Assembly (NCBI RefSeq): GCF_036346295.1 | Contig: NZ_CP107819.1 | Location: 4,154,001 to 4,218,000 of the forward strand | Length of the DNA: 64,000 nucleotides | Reading direction: 5' to 3' | Source of the DNA: Streptomyces sp. NBC_00536 | Lineage (GTDB): Bacteria > Actinomycetota > Actinomycetes > Streptomycetales > Streptomycetaceae | In this document: positions 12,890 through 22,637 of the stretch, piece by piece | Position numbering within the stretch: the stretch's first letter is position 1 | Layout: each line of letters opens with the position of its first letter | The notes under the pieces: generated by a model | Database searches by the model: none | Seen by the model: the letters and a program-made list of their open reading frames with translations, nothing else | What the model was told of the DNA's origin: nothing | Position numbers and translations under genes: made by a program

Positions 12890-14034
12890 CGCGTCACCTC
12901 ACCGCCGGACACCCCGAACCGAGCCCCCGCCAGCACCCCCGGAACGTCGTCGTCCACGGCGGCCGTCACCAGTACCTGCTCGCCGCCCGCCACCAGCTCC
13001 GCCAGCCGCTCCCGGCGCCGCGCGTCCAGCTCGGCGAACACGTCGTCCAGGACCAGCACCGGCTCGCTGCCCTCGGAGCGCAGCAGCTCGTAGGAGGCGA
13101 GGCGCAGCGCCAGCGCGTACGACCAGGACTCGCCGTGGCTCGCGTACCCCTTCGCGGGCAGCTCGCCGAGGCTCAGCAGCGCGTCGTCGCGGTGCGGTCC
13201 CACCAGGGTCACCCCGCGCTCGATCTCCTGCTTGCGGGCCTCGCCCAGGGCGCCCATGAGTACGTCGTACAGCGCTTCCCGGGTCCGCGCGGCGCCGGAG
13301 TCCACGGCCTCGCCCGCCGCCCCGGCCAGCGAGGTCGGGCGGTAGACCAGCCCGAGCGGGCCGCCGCCGGGCGCGAGCTGCTCGTACGCCTTGTCGGCCA
13401 GCGGCAGCAGGGTCGCGATCAGGTCGAGGCGCTGGGCCAGCAGCTCGGCGCCGGTGCGGGCCAGGTGCTGGTCCCACACGTCGAGGGTGGAGAGGTCCAT
13501 GGAGCGGCCGCCGTGGCGCCGGGCCATCGCGGCCGACTTCAGCAGGGTGTTGCGCTGCTTGAGCACGCGCTCGTAATCGGAGCGGACCGCCGCCATCCGC
13601 GGCGAGCGCGCGGTGACCAGCTCGTCCAGGAACTTGCGCCGCTCCCCCGGGTCGCCCTTGACCAGGGCCAGGTCCTCCGGGGCGAACAGCACCGTGCGTA
13701 CGATCCCCAGCACGTCACGGGGTTTGACCTGCGAGGACCGGTTGATCCGGGCCCGGTTGGCGCGGCCCGGGTTCAGCTCCAGCTCGACCAGCTGCTGCCG
13801 CTCGCCCTGGGTCACGGCCGCGCGGATCACGGCGCGCTCGGCGCCCATCCGTACGAGCGGGGCGTCCGAGGAGACCCGATGGCTGCCCAGGGTCGCCAGG
13901 TAGCCGACGGCCTCGACCAGATTCGTCTTGCCCTGGCCGTTGGGGCCCACGAAAGCGGTCACGCCCGGGTCGAGCGGAACCTCGACCCGGGCGTACGAGC
14001 GGAAGTCGGCCAACGACAGATGCGATACGTGCAT
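12883..14034 (-). CDS. recF: DNA replication and repair protein RecF
   Basis: 383 residues. SMC-like ABC ATPase that helps load RecA at gapped DNA and stalled forks. Walker A is [11 protein letters not shown] near residue 30, and Walker B with the D-loop is in [19 protein letters not shown] near the C-terminus. The N-terminal [13 protein letters not shown] is the standard RecF opening. Upstream of dciA and downstream of gnd, all on the minus strand. Confidence 0.98.
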   Translation of the reverse strand: MHVSHLSLADFRSYARVEVPLDPGVTAFVGPNGQGKTNLVEAVGYLATLGSHRVSSDAPLVRMGAERAVIRAAVTQGERQQLVELELNPGRANRARINRSSQVKPRDVLGIVRTVLFAPEDLALVKGDPGERRKFLDELVTARSPRMAAVRSDYERVLKQRNTLLKSAAMARRHGGRSMDLSTLDVWDQHLARTGAELLAQRLDLIATLLPLADKAYEQLAPGGGPLGLVYRPTSLAGAAGEAVDSGAARTREALYDVLMGALGEARKQEIERGVTLVGPHRDDALLSLGELPAKGYASHGESWSYALALRLASYELLRSEGSEPVLVLDDVFAELDARRRERLAELVAGGEQVLVTAAVDDDVPGVLAGARFGVSGGEVTRW

Positions 14035-14065
14035 GACGGCGCCGACCTCCCCCGGCCCTACTGCT

Positions 14066-14089
14066 TGTGGTGCTGTGGTGCTGTGGTGC
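14066..14089 (-). repeat. 8-bp tandem repeat in the recF leader
   Basis: Three perfect copies of TGTGGTGC in the 78-bp gap between gnd and recF, about 30 bp upstream of the recF start. Too short to name; copy number could be strain-variable and alter recF expression. Confidence 0.7.
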
Positions 14090-14112
14090 TTTGTCGGTTC
14101 GGTGGTTCGGGG

Positions 14113-14988
14113 TTACTTCTTCTCCACCGCGTGGCCGCCGAACTGGTTGCGCAGCGCGGCGATCATCTTCATCTGCGGGGAGTCCTCCTGGCGCGAGGCG
14201 AAGCGCGCGAACAGCGACGCGGTGATCGCCGGCAGCGGCACCGCGTTGTCGATCGCGGCCTCGACCGTCCAGCGGCCCTCGCCGGAGTCCTGGGCGTAGC
14301 CCTTGAGGCCCGCCAGGTGCTCGTCGTCGTCCAGTGCGTTCACCGCCAGGTCCAGCAGCCAGGAACGGATGACCGTGCCCTCCTGCCAGGAGCGGAAGAC
14401 CTCGCGGACGTCGGTGACCGAGTCGACCTTCTCCAGCAGCTCCCAGCCCTCGGCATAGGCCTGCATCATGGCGTACTCGATGCCGTTGTGAACCATCTTC
14501 GCGAAGTGGCCCGCACCGATCTTCCCGGCGTGTACGGCGCCGAAATCGCCCTCCGGCTTGAGGGCGTCGAAGACCGGCTGGACGGCGGCCACGTGCTCCG
14601 GCGCACCGCCGTACATCAGCGCGTAGCCGTTCTCCAGGCCCCAGACACCGCCGGAGACGCCGCAGTCCACGAAGCCGATGCCCTTGGCGGCCAGCTCGGC
14701 GCCGTGCTTCTCGTCGTCCGTCCAGCGGGAGTTGCCGCCGTCGACCACGACGTCACCGGGGGAGAGCAGTTCCCCCAGCTCGTCGACGGTGGACTGGGTG
14801 GCCTCGCCGGCCGGGACCATCACCCACACCACGCGGGGGGCCTGCAGGCTGTCCACAAGTTCGGACAGGCTGTGGACATCGGCGAGGTCCGGGTTGCGGT
14901 CGAATCCGATGACGGTGTGGCCTGCGCGGCGGATGCGCTCGCGCATGTTGCCGCCCATCTTGCCGAGACCGACGAGACCGAGCTCCAT
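14113..14988 (-). CDS. gnd: 6-phosphogluconate dehydrogenase (decarboxylating), short type
   Basis: 291 residues, the short form of the enzyme, which lacks the tail of the 470-residue E. coli form. It oxidises 6-phosphogluconate to ribulose 5-phosphate and CO2 in the pentose phosphate pathway. The Rossmann motif GLVGLGKMGGNM starts at residue 4; VVDGGNSRW and FVDCGVSGGVWGLENGYALM are substrate-site signatures, and Lys/His residues in GAGHFAKMVHNGIEYAMM complete the active site. A metabolic gene inserted between dnaN and recF is conserved in Streptomyces. Two near-consensus DnaA boxes lie inside it (14849-14879). Confidence 0.96.
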   Translation of the reverse strand: MELGLVGLGKMGGNMRERIRRAGHTVIGFDRNPDLADVHSLSELVDSLQAPRVVWVMVPAGEATQSTVDELGELLSPGDVVVDGGNSRWTDDEKHGAELAAKGIGFVDCGVSGGVWGLENGYALMYGGAPEHVAAVQPVFDALKPEGDFGAVHAGKIGAGHFAKMVHNGIEYAMMQAYAEGWELLEKVDSVTDVREVFRSWQEGTVIRSWLLDLAVNALDDDEHLAGLKGYAQDSGEGRWTVEAAIDNAVPLPAITASLFARFASRQEDSPQMKMIAALRNQFGGHAVEKK

Positions 14989-15092
14989 CAGGTGGTTCCT
15001 TAAGCGTCGAGGCGATTTTTCCCGGGATTTCCCGCGTCCGAGCCTACGCCGGGCCGCGCGGCCCGGCCCAGCTGGCGCCCCCGGGAAGGCGG

Positions 15093-15126
15093 CAGGCCCG
15101 GACCGCGGGCGGCGGGTCCGGGCCTG
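15093..15126 (-). terminator. Terminator of dnaN
   Basis: Perfect 12-bp stem (CAGGCCCGGACC with GGTCCGGGCCTG), 10-nt loop, 43 bp beyond the dnaN stop. It separates dnaN transcription from gnd. Confidence 0.8.
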
Positions 15127-15168
15127 AGCGGCCTGCTGCGGACGGACTGTGTCCGGTTCAGCCGGAGA

Positions 15169-16299
15169 TCAGCCGGAGAGGCGCACCGGCATGATCAGGT
15201 ACTTGTACGCCTCGTCCGCCTCGGCGTCGACGGCCGGGCGGCCGCTGAGCAGCGCGGGCTTCGTCGAGGTGGTGAAGCTGAGCTGGGCGGCGGGCGAGTC
15301 GATCGCGCTCAGGCCGTCCAGCAGGAAGGTCGGGTTGAAGGCGATCGAGATGTCGTCGCCCTCCAGCTTGGCGTCGACGCGCTCCACAGCCTGTGCATCG
15401 TCGCTGGAACCGGCTTCCAGGATCAGCACGCCCTGCTCGAAGCTCAGGCGGACCGGGGTGTTGCGCTCGGCGACCAGGGCCACGCGCTTGACGGCCTCGA
15501 CGAACGGGGCGGTCTCGATCACGGCGACCGAATTGAACTCGGTCGGGAACAGCGTGCGGTACTTCGGCAGGTCGCCTTCGAGCAGACGGGTGGTGGTGCG
15601 GCGGCCCGCGCCCTCGAAGCCGATCAGGCCCTCGCCCTTGCCGGAGCCGGAGAGCGCCAGGGTGACCGTGTCTCCGCTGGTCAGGGACTTGGCGGTGTCC
15701 AGGAGCGTCTTGGCGGGCACCAGGGCCACGGCCGAGGCCTCCGGGTCCTCCGGCTTCCACGTGAACTCGCGGACCGCGAAGCGGTAGCGGTCGGTGGAGG
15801 CCAGGGTGACGCGCTCGCCCTCGATCTCGATCCGCACACCGGTCAGCACCGGCAGCGTGTCGTCACGGCCGGCGGCGATGGCCACCTGGGCGGCGGCGGA
15901 GGCGAAGACGTCACCGGGAACGGTGCCGGTCGCGGTCGGCATCTGCGGCAGCGCCGGGTATTCCTCCACAGGCAGGGTGTGGAGTGTGAATCGCGAGGAG
16001 CCGCAGACCACGGTTGCCCGTACACCGTCTGTGGAAATCTCCACCGGCCGGTTGGGGAGGGCGCGGCAGATGTCGGCGAGCAGCCGGCCGGAGACGAGGA
16101 CGGTGCCGTCCTCCTCGACGTCCGCCTCGACCGAGACGCGGGCCGAGACCTCGTAGTCGAAGCCGGAGAGGCTCAGGGAGCCCTCCTCGGCCTTCAGGAG
16201 AAGGCCCGCGAGAACGGGCACCGGCGGCCGGGCCGGGAGGCTACGGGCGGCCCAAGCCACCGCCTCCGCGAGTACGTCGCGCTCCACCCGGATCTTCAC
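15169..16299 (-). CDS. dnaN: DNA polymerase III beta sliding clamp
   Basis: 376 residues from the GTG at 16299, chosen because AGGAGG precedes it by about 9 bp and the protein begins MKIRVERDVLAEAVAW as clamps do. Three clamp folds are visible, with conserved PVLAGLLL near residue 30, and the C-terminus ends in YLIMPVRLSG, which forms part of the partner-binding cleft. The clamp gives processivity to Pol III and binds many repair proteins. Its promoter lies in the oriC region immediately upstream. Confidence 0.98.
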   Translation of the reverse strand: MKIRVERDVLAEAVAWAARSLPARPPVPVLAGLLLKAEEGSLSLSGFDYEVSARVSVEADVEEDGTVLVSGRLLADICRALPNRPVEISTDGVRATVVCGSSRFTLHTLPVEEYPALPQMPTATGTVPGDVFASAAAQVAIAAGRDDTLPVLTGVRIEIEGERVTLASTDRYRFAVREFTWKPEDPEASAVALVPAKTLLDTAKSLTSGDTVTLALSGSGKGEGLIGFEGAGRRTTTRLLEGDLPKYRTLFPTEFNSVAVIETAPFVEAVKRVALVAERNTPVRLSFEQGVLILEAGSSDDAQAVERVDAKLEGDDISIAFNPTFLLDGLSAIDSPAAQLSFTTSTKPALLSGRPAVDAEADEAYKYLIMPVRLSG

Positions 16300-16857
16300 C
16301 GGAAACCGCCTCCTGCTGATTGCTGGCCTTCGTCGTCGGCTGGAGGCTCTCTGCCCCGATGCCGGAGACCAGTCTGACGTACGGCGCCGACAGGCGTCGC
16401 TGCTGGCGGTCAAGTCGGGTGGGAGGTGTCGGGAGGCCGCTCTCGACGAGTTGTGCACAGGGCCTGCTTGAAAACCAGACCAGGCCTAACTGTCTATGGG
16501 GGTAGTAGTAGGGCCTGTGGATACAGTGGATAACTGCCTTTTCGCAGGTCAGCCACCCTTTTTTGTCCACCGCGCCTGTGGGCGGAGCCGGTGGAAAACC
16601 CATGGTGTCTGTGGAGAACAAAAACTTCTGCACAGGCCGTCCCCAGGTGACCCCGGTTACTCCACAGGTGCGTCCCCAGGTTTCCCCCGGTACTCCACAA
16701 CCCAAACGTCTACATCGGTGTGACCGCTTTCACTCGGGGCGGTGAGAGACCCCTCCGAGTTGCCGAACAGTGGACAACGGTGTGGAGAAGCCCGCCGATC
16801 CTGTGCACGGCTGATCCAAACCTGTGGGTTGCCGGTGGACAGAGCCGTGGACGAACC

Positions 16858-16891
16858 TGTGGACAAAAAGTTGTCCACAGCCTGTGGACAA
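16858..16891. promoter_or_regulatory. Core triplet of perfect DnaA boxes
   Basis: Three exact boxes at 16858-16866 (TGTGGACAA), 16871-16879 (TTGTCCACA) and 16883-16891 (TGTGGACAA), spaced 12-13 bp start to start with alternating orientation. A fourth, weaker TTGCGCACA follows at 16895-16903. This is the densest DnaA-binding stretch of the origin. Confidence 0.93.
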
Positions 16892-17072
16892 CGATTGCGC
16901 ACAATTCCACAGGGTCATGACCTGGGCTGATGATCTCTCAGGAGACTCCCCTGTGGACAGATTGTGGGCGACGGGACCGGTCCCCAGGCTGTGGACGACA
17001 GAAAGTCGCCCGATCTGTGGATGAGTTGGCCTCGCGGGGGCGTATTCGAACAACTTGGGGGCGCGCGCACGA

Positions 17073-17110
17073 CGAAGGGCGCCCCCGGTGTGGTCCGGGA
17101 GCGCCCTTCG
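17073..17110 (-). terminator. Terminator of dnaA
   Basis: Perfect 10-bp outer stem (CGAAGGGCGC with GCGCCCTTCG) extended inward by GC pairs, 32 bp after the dnaA stop. It shields oriC from dnaA transcription. Confidence 0.88.
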
Positions 17111-17142
17111 GCAGTGCTCACTGGCGGGCCCAAGGCCCGGAA

Positions 17143-19002
17143 TCAGGCGTTCTTGATGCGGTTCGTCAGCTCCGTGACCTGGTTGTAGATGGACCTGCGT
17201 TCGGCCATCAGAGCGCGGATCTTGCGGTCCGCGTGCATCACGGTGGTGTGGTCGCGGCCGCCGAACTGCGCCCCGATCTTGGGCAGGGAGAGGTCCGTCA
17301 GCTCCCGGCAGAGGTACATGGCGATCTGCCGGGCCGTGACGAGCACCCGGCTGCGCGAGGAGCCGCACAGGTCGTCCACGGTCAGCCCGAAGTAGTCGGC
17401 GGTGGCCGCCATGATGTCCGAGGCGGTGATCTCGGGGGCCGAATCCTCGCCGCCCGGGATCAGGTTCTTCAGGACGTCCTCGGTCAGACCGAGGTCCACC
17501 GGCTGCCGGTTGAGGCTGGCGAAGGCCGTCACCCGGATCAGCGCCCCCTCCAGCTCGCGGATGTTGCGCGAGATCCGGGAGGCGATGAACTCCAGCACCT
17601 CCGGCGGGGCGTTGAGCTGCTCCTGGACCGCCTTCTTGCGCAGGATCGCGATCCGGGTCTCCAGCTCGGGCGGCTGGACGTCGGTGATCAGGCCCCACTC
17701 GAAGCGGTTGCGGAGCCGGTCCTCCAGGGTGACGAGCTGCTTGGGCGGCCGGTCGGAGGACAGCACGATCTGCTTGTTCGCGTTGTGGAGGGTGTTGAAG
17801 GTGTGGAAGAACTCCTCCTGCGTCGACTCCTTGCTCGCGAGGAACTGGATGTCGTCGACGAGCAGGATGTCCATCTCGCGGTAGCGCTTGCGGAACGCGT
17901 CGCCCTTGCCGTCGCGGATCGAGTTGATGAACTCGTTGGTGAATTCCTCGGAACTCACGTACCGCACCCGGGTGCCCGGGTAGAGGCTCCGCGCGTAGTG
18001 CCCGATCGCGTGCAGCAGGTGCGTCTTGCCGAGCCCCGACTCCCCATAGATGAAGAGCGGGTTGTAGGCCTTCGCGGGGGCCTCGGCGACGGCCACCGCC
18101 GCGGCGTGCGCGAAGCGGTTGGAGGCGCCGATGACGAAGGTGTCGAAGAGGTACTTGGGGTTCAGCCGGGCCGTGGGCTCCAGCGGGCCCGAGGAGGAAC
18201 CGCCGGAACCGCCGGACGAGCCCGACTGCCGGCCCGTGCCGCTCTGGCCGCCGGGGCCACCGGGACCGCCCGGGCCGCCAGGACCCGTGCGTCCGGGGGT
18301 GGGGCGCGGCGCGGGCTGCTCGTACTGCTGCTGCTCGTAGCCGGACTTGTCGTAGGACTGCTGCTCGTAGCCCTGCTGACGGTTCTGCTCGTACTGCTGC
18401 GGGTCGTACGGGGGCTCGTAGCCCTGGGGTTCGGGCTGCTGGAGGTAACCGGGCTGCGGGGAGGCGTACGGGTCGCGCTCCGGGTAGCCGCCGAGGCGGG
18501 GCTGCTGCCAGCCGTACTCGTCCTGCTGGCCGCCGCGGGGCCAGGCGCCGGGCTCGGGGCGCTGCTGCTGGTAGTCCGGGTAGGCCGGGCGGGCGTTGGG
18601 GAGCTGGTCGTCGGCGGGGCCGGTGTGGCCCGAGTGACCGGTGTGACCGCCGGAGCGCTGGCCGGGGTAGGGCCCGGACTCGTAGGAGTCGCGCTGCGCG
18701 GCGGGGGGCGCCTGCGGCGCGGGCTCGCCCGCGGAGTCGTCGACGGTGATGGCGATCCGGATCGGACGGCCGCACTCGCGGCTCAGCGCGTCGCTGATCA
18801 AGGGGGCCAGGCGGCCCTCCAGGACCCGCTTGCCCCATTCATTGGGGACGGCGAGCAGCGCAGTGTCGGCGACGAGGGCCAGCGGCTGGCAGCGTTCGAC
18901 CCACTGCTTGTCCTTGGGCTCGATGCCCTGCTGACCTTCCCCGAGCAGCTTCTCGAGCACGCGCGGCCACACTGCGGCAAGATCGGCAGGTACGTCAGCC
19001 AC
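17143..19002 (-). CDS. dnaA: Chromosomal replication initiator DnaA
   Basis: 619 residues from GTG at 19002. AAA+ initiator that binds the oriC boxes and opens the duplex. Domain I (about 1-95) starts [20 protein letters not shown]. Domain II (about 95-285) is unusually long and rich in Gly, Gln, Pro and Tyr, as in Streptomyces DnaA. Domain III has Walker [10 protein letters not shown] and Walker [10 protein letters not shown]. Domain IV ends with the box-binding signature [11 protein letters not shown] near residue 585. A perfect DnaA box in its upstream region indicates autoregulation. Confidence 0.98.
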   Translation of the reverse strand: MADVPADLAAVWPRVLEKLLGEGQQGIEPKDKQWVERCQPLALVADTALLAVPNEWGKRVLEGRLAPLISDALSRECGRPIRIAITVDDSAGEPAPQAPPAAQRDSYESGPYPGQRSGGHTGHSGHTGPADDQLPNARPAYPDYQQQRPEPGAWPRGGQQDEYGWQQPRLGGYPERDPYASPQPGYLQQPEPQGYEPPYDPQQYEQNRQQGYEQQSYDKSGYEQQQYEQPAPRPTPGRTGPGGPGGPGGPGGQSGTGRQSGSSGGSGGSSSGPLEPTARLNPKYLFDTFVIGASNRFAHAAAVAVAEAPAKAYNPLFIYGESGLGKTHLLHAIGHYARSLYPGTRVRYVSSEEFTNEFINSIRDGKGDAFRKRYREMDILLVDDIQFLASKESTQEEFFHTFNTLHNANKQIVLSSDRPPKQLVTLEDRLRNRFEWGLITDVQPPELETRIAILRKKAVQEQLNAPPEVLEFIASRISRNIRELEGALIRVTAFASLNRQPVDLGLTEDVLKNLIPGGEDSAPEITASDIMAATADYFGLTVDDLCGSSRSRVLVTARQIAMYLCRELTDLSLPKIGAQFGGRDHTTVMHADRKIRALMAERRSIYNQVTELTNRIKNA

Positions 19003-19354
19003 AGAGCACGCTCTCTCACGGGGGTCCCACGAATGTGTGGTTCTTTGGGACGGTCGGGACAAAAAATCAGGGGTCGGGCAACGGTAGTCAGGCCGACGGG
19101 TACGGTTCAAGTCGTTGTCCACAGCCTGTGCACAGTGGACCACGCCATCGGCTCGGTTTGACCGGATGGCGTAGCCGCGCGTACCGTAACGAGGTCGAGT
19201 TGTCGATGGCTGCTGCCGCCTGCCTACCGATGGGCGAAGGTCACTGATCGTGATCATTTAGCGGCGCTCGGGCGAACACGCGAGTTTCCTCGTGGGCGCA
19301 CGGTGACAGCCAGGCGATGTCCCGCCACAACGATTCATTCTCTGGAGCCCCCGA
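19003..19354. promoter_or_regulatory. Divergent dnaA/rpmH promoter region with DnaA boxes
   Basis: 352 bp between divergent dnaA (minus) and rpmH (plus). A perfect DnaA box TTGTCCACA is at 19115-19123, followed by TGTGCACAG and AGTGGACCA (to 19142), about 115-140 bp upstream of the dnaA start, where a repressor of dnaA would sit. Promoter hexamers cannot be assigned with confidence. Confidence 0.75.
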
Positions 19355-19492
19355 GTGAGCAAGCGCACCTTCCAGCCGAACAACCGCCGTCGTGCCAAGA
19401 CCCACGGCTTCCGTCTCCGGATGCGTACCCGTGCCGGTCGCGCGATCCTGGCCAACCGCCGCGGCAAGGGCCGTACCGAACTCTCCGCGTAA
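19355..19492 (+). CDS. rpmH: 50S ribosomal protein L34
   Basis: 45 residues from GTG with CTGGAG 7 bp upstream. The sequence begins [20 protein letters not shown] and is very basic throughout, ending GRTELSA, as expected for bL34. First gene of the rpmH-rnpA-yidD-yidC-khpB cluster that diverges from dnaA in most bacteria. Confidence 0.97.
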   Translation: MSKRTFQPNNRRRAKTHGFRLRMRTRAGRAILANRRGKGRTELSA

Positions 19493-19516
19493 CCAACGCA
19501 CACAGGTCGTGACGTC

Positions 19517-19891
19517 GTGCTGTCTCGCGAAAATCGGCTGAGGCGGCGCGAGGACTTCGCGAGTGCGGTACGTCGAGGTCGTCGGGCCGGTCGCCCGCTC
19601 CTCGTCGTCCACCTACGTACCAGCGGTGCCACGGACCCGCACGAGCCGGGGGAGATCGATCCCTCGACGCGTGCGGGTTTCGTCGTCAGCAAGGCGGTGG
19701 GTGTCGCCGTCGTCCGCAGCCGGGTCAAGCGCAGGCTGCGTCATCTGGTCCGGGAGCGGCTCTCCGAGCTGCCCGCCGGTAGCCTGGTGGTGGTGCGTGC
19801 GTTGCCCGGAGCGGGTGATGCCGACTATGACGATCTGGCCCGGGACCTGGACGCCGCACTGGCGCGGCTCCTGGGAGGCGTGGCTCGATGA
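19517..19891 (+). CDS. rnpA: Ribonuclease P protein component
   Basis: 124 residues from GTG. Protein cofactor of the RNase P ribozyme that matures tRNA 5' ends. Conserved [14 protein letters not shown] at the start and the RNR motif region [13 protein letters not shown] (about residues 67-79) bind RNA. It lies 24 bp after rpmH and overlaps yidD by 4 bp. Confidence 0.97.
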   Translation: MLSRENRLRRREDFASAVRRGRRAGRPLLVVHLRTSGATDPHEPGEIDPSTRAGFVVSKAVGVAVVRSRVKRRLRHLVRERLSELPAGSLVVVRALPGAGDADYDDLARDLDAALARLLGGVAR

Positions 19892-20169
19892 AGTACCCGC
19901 TGCTCGCCCTGATCAAGCTGTACCAGTGGACGATCAGTCCGCTGCTCGGACCGGTGTGCCGTTATTACCCGTCGTGCTCTCGCTACGGATATGCGGCCAT
20001 CGACCGGCATGGTGCGGTGAAGGGGACAGTACTGACCGCCTGGCGGATCCTGCGGTGCAATCCGTGGAGCCCCGGCGGTGTGGATCATGTCCCACCTCGT
20101 AAACGCCCGCGTTGGCACGAGCAGCTGCGCAGTGCGTTGCGTCGATCTCGCAATGCTCAAGGAGCCTGA
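19888..20169 (+). CDS. yidD: Membrane protein insertion efficiency factor YidD
   Basis: 93 residues starting in the ATGA overlap with rnpA. The core [23 protein letters not shown] with conserved cysteines, then the amphipathic region and a C-terminal basic tail, define the YidD family, which assists YidC in inserting inner-membrane proteins. The stop lies 3 bp before yidC, so the two are co-translated. Confidence 0.95.
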   Translation: MKYPLLALIKLYQWTISPLLGPVCRYYPSCSRYGYAAIDRHGAVKGTVLTAWRILRCNPWSPGGVDHVPPRKRPRWHEQLRSALRRSRNAQGA

Positions 20170-20172
20170 TTA

Positions 20173-21282
20173 GTGGACACGATTGCCAGTCTGTTCAGCT
20201 TTATCACCTATCCCGTCTCGTGGATCATCGTTCAGTTCCACAAGGTCTACGGCGCGGTCTTCGGTGCGGACAGTGGGTGGGCCTGGGGCCTGTCCATCGT
20301 GTCCCTGGTGATCCTGATCCGTATCTGCCTGATCCCGCTCTTCGTGAAGCAGATCAAGTCGACGCGGGGCATGCAGGCGCTCCAGCCGAAGATGAAGGCG
20401 ATCCAGGAGCGCTACAAGAACGACAAGCAGCGTCAGTCCGAAGAGATGATGAAGCTGTACAAGGAGACGGGTACCAACCCGCTCTCCTCGTGCCTTCCCA
20501 TCCTCGCGCAGTCGCCGTTCTTCTTCGCGCTCTACCACGTGCTGTCGAGCATCGCCAATGGCACGACCATCGGCGTCATCGACAAGCCGCTGCTGGAGAG
20601 CGCCCGCCAGGCGCACATCTTCGGTGCCCCGCTGGCCGCCAAGTTCATGGACAGCGCCGACAAGGTCGCGGGTCTGAACGCCTCGATCACCGACGTGCGC
20701 ATCGTGACCGCGGTCATGATCGTCATGATGTCGTTCTCGCAGTTCTACACCCAGCGTCAGCTGATGCAGAAGAACGTCGACCTCTCGGTCAAGACGCCGT
20801 TCATGCAGCAGCAGAAGATGCTGATGTACATCTTCCCGCTGATCTTCGCGGTGATGGGCATCAACTTCCCCGTCGGTGTCCTCGTCTACTGGCTGACCAC
20901 GAACGTGTGGACCATGGGCCAGCAGATGTACGTGATCAACCAGAACCCGACCCCGGGCAGCAAGGCGCAGGACCAGTACCTGACCCGCCTGGTGAAGCAC
21001 CTCGGTTCGCACGGCGAGGTCAAGGGCCGCGGCAAGAAGAAGATCGTCGCGGCGATCGTGGCCAAGGGCCCGGACCGCAACGACAACGAGCGCAAGTTCA
21101 TCACCACGCTGGCGAAGCAGGGTCTGGCCGCGCAGGCGGACGGCTCTGTGATCAAGAGTTCCGAGGCCACGGCGGACGCGGACGCGGCGAGCGGTGGTGC
21201 CGCGAAGCGGCAGCAGCCCAAGCGGCAGTCGAAGTCGCAGCGGCAGACGCCGCCCCCCAGCAAGCCCTCCACCAAGAAGTAA
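20173..21282 (+). CDS. yidC: Membrane protein insertase YidC/OxaA
   Basis: 369 residues from GTG. Gram-positive-type YidC without the large periplasmic domain: an N-terminal helix ([11 protein letters not shown]), a hydrophilic hairpin with coiled-coil ([18 protein letters not shown]), then four more membrane helices, including [19 protein letters not shown] and [20 protein letters not shown]. The C-terminal tail is basic and rich in Gln/Lys. It inserts small membrane proteins with or without SecYEG. Confidence 0.97.
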   Translation: MDTIASLFSFITYPVSWIIVQFHKVYGAVFGADSGWAWGLSIVSLVILIRICLIPLFVKQIKSTRGMQALQPKMKAIQERYKNDKQRQSEEMMKLYKETGTNPLSSCLPILAQSPFFFALYHVLSSIANGTTIGVIDKPLLESARQAHIFGAPLAAKFMDSADKVAGLNASITDVRIVTAVMIVMMSFSQFYTQRQLMQKNVDLSVKTPFMQQQKMLMYIFPLIFAVMGINFPVGVLVYWLTTNVWTMGQQMYVINQNPTPGSKAQDQYLTRLVKHLGSHGEVKGRGKKKIVAAIVAKGPDRNDNERKFITTLAKQGLAAQADGSVIKSSEATADADAASGGAAKRQQPKRQSKSQRQTPPPSKPSTKK

Positions 21283-21297
21283 GAAGGAGTCCATCCC

Positions 21298-21813
21298 GTG
21301 ACGGAAGGCACCATCTCCGCCGCCGCTGCCGAGGGTGGCGACACCCTGACCCGCCTGGAGCAGGAGGGTGAGATCGCGGCTGACTACCTTGAGGGTCTGC
21401 TGGACATCGCCGATCTGGACGGCGACATCGACATGGACGTCGAGGCCGACCGGGCCGCGGTGTCGATCGTCAGCGACTCGGCGAGCCGTGACCTGAACAA
21501 GCTCGTGGGGCGCGACGGTGAGGTGCTGGAGGCTCTGCAGGAGCTGACGCGTCTGGCCGTGCACCGGGAGACCGGGGACCGGAGCCGGCTGATGCTGGAC
21601 ATCGCGGGCTTCCGCGCGAAGAAGCGCGAAGAGCTGGCGATCCTGGGTGCGCAGGCCGCGGCGGACGCGAAGTCCTCGGGTGAGCCGGTGAAGCTGGCCC
21701 CGATGACTCCGTTCGAGCGCAAGGTCGTGCACGACGCCGTGGCGGCGGCCGGTCTGAGCAGTGAGTCCGAGGGCGAGGAGCCGCAGCGCTTCGTCGTCGT
21801 GCTCCCGGCCTGA
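21298..21813 (+). CDS. khpB: KhpB/Jag RNA-binding protein (KH and R3H domains)
   Basis: 171 residues from GTG. KH-II domain in the middle (DLNKLVGRDGEVLEALQELTRLAVHR) and R3H domain at the C-terminus (MTPFERKVVHDAVAAAG). No N-terminal Jag domain is obvious. KhpB proteins bind RNA with partner KhpA and influence cell elongation in other Gram-positives. It follows yidC by 15 bp. Confidence 0.94.
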   Translation: MTEGTISAAAAEGGDTLTRLEQEGEIAADYLEGLLDIADLDGDIDMDVEADRAAVSIVSDSASRDLNKLVGRDGEVLEALQELTRLAVHRETGDRSRLMLDIAGFRAKKREELAILGAQAAADAKSSGEPVKLAPMTPFERKVVHDAVAAAGLSSESEGEEPQRFVVVLPA

Positions 21814-21828
21814 CCGCAAGCGTGAGTG

Positions 21829-21861
21829 TTCGGCCCCGTCTGTCTCGCAGGCGGGGCCGAA
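21829..21861 (+). terminator. Terminator after khpB
   Basis: Perfect 10-bp stem (TTCGGCCCCG with CGGGGCCGAA), 13-nt loop, followed by GTTTG. It ends the rpmH-khpB operon, so rsmG needs its own promoter or readthrough. Confidence 0.82.
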
Positions 21862-21920
21862 GTTTGTCAGCCTGACTGTGAACTACACGATTTTGAGTGC
21901 GGTACGGAAGGACGGTCCCC

Positions 21921-22637
21921 GTGACGGAGACAGCGGAGCTTCCCCCGGCGCCTGAAGAGGCGCGCGTGGTATTCGGTGAGTACTTCCCGGAAGCTGTCCG
22001 CTACGCGGAGCTGCTGGCGGACGCGGGAGTGGAGCGGGGCCTGATCGGGCCGCGCGAGGTCCCACGGCTGTGGGAGCGGCACCTGCTGAACTGCGCGGTG
22101 CTGTCCGAGGTGGTGCCGGAGGGCGTCACCGTGTGCGATGTGGGTTCCGGGGCGGGGCTGCCGGGCATCCCGCTGGCCCTGGTGCGGCGGGACCTGAAGA
22201 TCACGCTGCTGGAGCCGCTGCTGCGGCGCACGAACTTCCTCCAGGAGGTCGTGGAGCTGCTCGGTCTCGATCACGTGACCGTGGTGCGCGGCCGGGCGGA
22301 AGAGGTCCTGGGCAAGGTGCAGCCGGTGCATGTGGTGACCGCGCGGGCCGTGGCTCCGCTGGACCGGCTGGCCGGCTGGGGCGTTCCGCTGCTGCGCCCG
22401 TACGGGGAGATGCTGGCGCTGAAGGGCGACACGGCCGAGGAGGAGCTGGTGGCGGCGAAGGCCGCGCTGGCGAAGCTCGGTGTGGTGAAGACCTCGGTGC
22501 TGCATGTGGGCGAAGGGATCGTGGATCCGCTGTCCACCGTGGTCCGGGTGGAGGTCGGAGAAAGCCCCGGCGGGGTGAGGTTTGCGGCCAAGCGGGCTAA
22601 GGCGGCCCGGACGTCACGGACGCGCCGGCGCCGCTGA
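21921..22637 (+). CDS. rsmG: 16S rRNA m7G527 methyltransferase RsmG (GidB)
   Basis: 238 residues from the GTG at 21921 with GGAAGGAC upstream. It methylates N7 of G527 in 16S rRNA. The SAM site is VCDVGSGAGLPGIPLAL, preceded by the RLWERHLLNCAVL substrate loop. The C-terminal 15 residues are strongly basic (Arg-rich). Loss of function gives low-level streptomycin resistance in bacteria, including Streptomyces. Last gene before parAB, as in most Gram-positives. Confidence 0.97.
   Translation: MTETAELPPAPEEARVVFGEYFPEAVRYAELLADAGVERGLIGPREVPRLWERHLLNCAVLSEVVPEGVTVCDVGSGAGLPGIPLALVRRDLKITLLEPLLRRTNFLQEVVELLGLDHVTVVRGRAEEVLGKVQPVHVVTARAVAPLDRLAGWGVPLLRPYGEMLALKGDTAEEELVAAKAALAKLGVVKTSVLHVGEGIVDPLSTVVRVEVGESPGGVRFAAKRAKAARTSRTRRRR

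Larger units (their letters stand above)
16300..17142. other. oriC: Chromosomal replication origin oriC
   Basis: 843-bp non-coding region between dnaN and dnaA (both on the minus strand), packed with 9-bp DnaA boxes in both orientations. Perfect TTGTCCACA boxes are at 16858-16866, 16871-16879 and 16883-16891, forming a core of three in 34 bp. Near-consensus boxes include 16451-16459, 16516-16524, 16525-16533, 16563-16571, 16610-16618, 16658-16666, 16691-16699, 16769-16777, 16781-16789, 16895-16903, 16952-16960, 16990-16998 and 17016-17024. Two clusters with a gap between about 16700 and 16768 match the known Streptomyces oriC layout. The dnaN promoter is at the left end; the dnaA terminator is at the right end. 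Confidence 0.96.
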
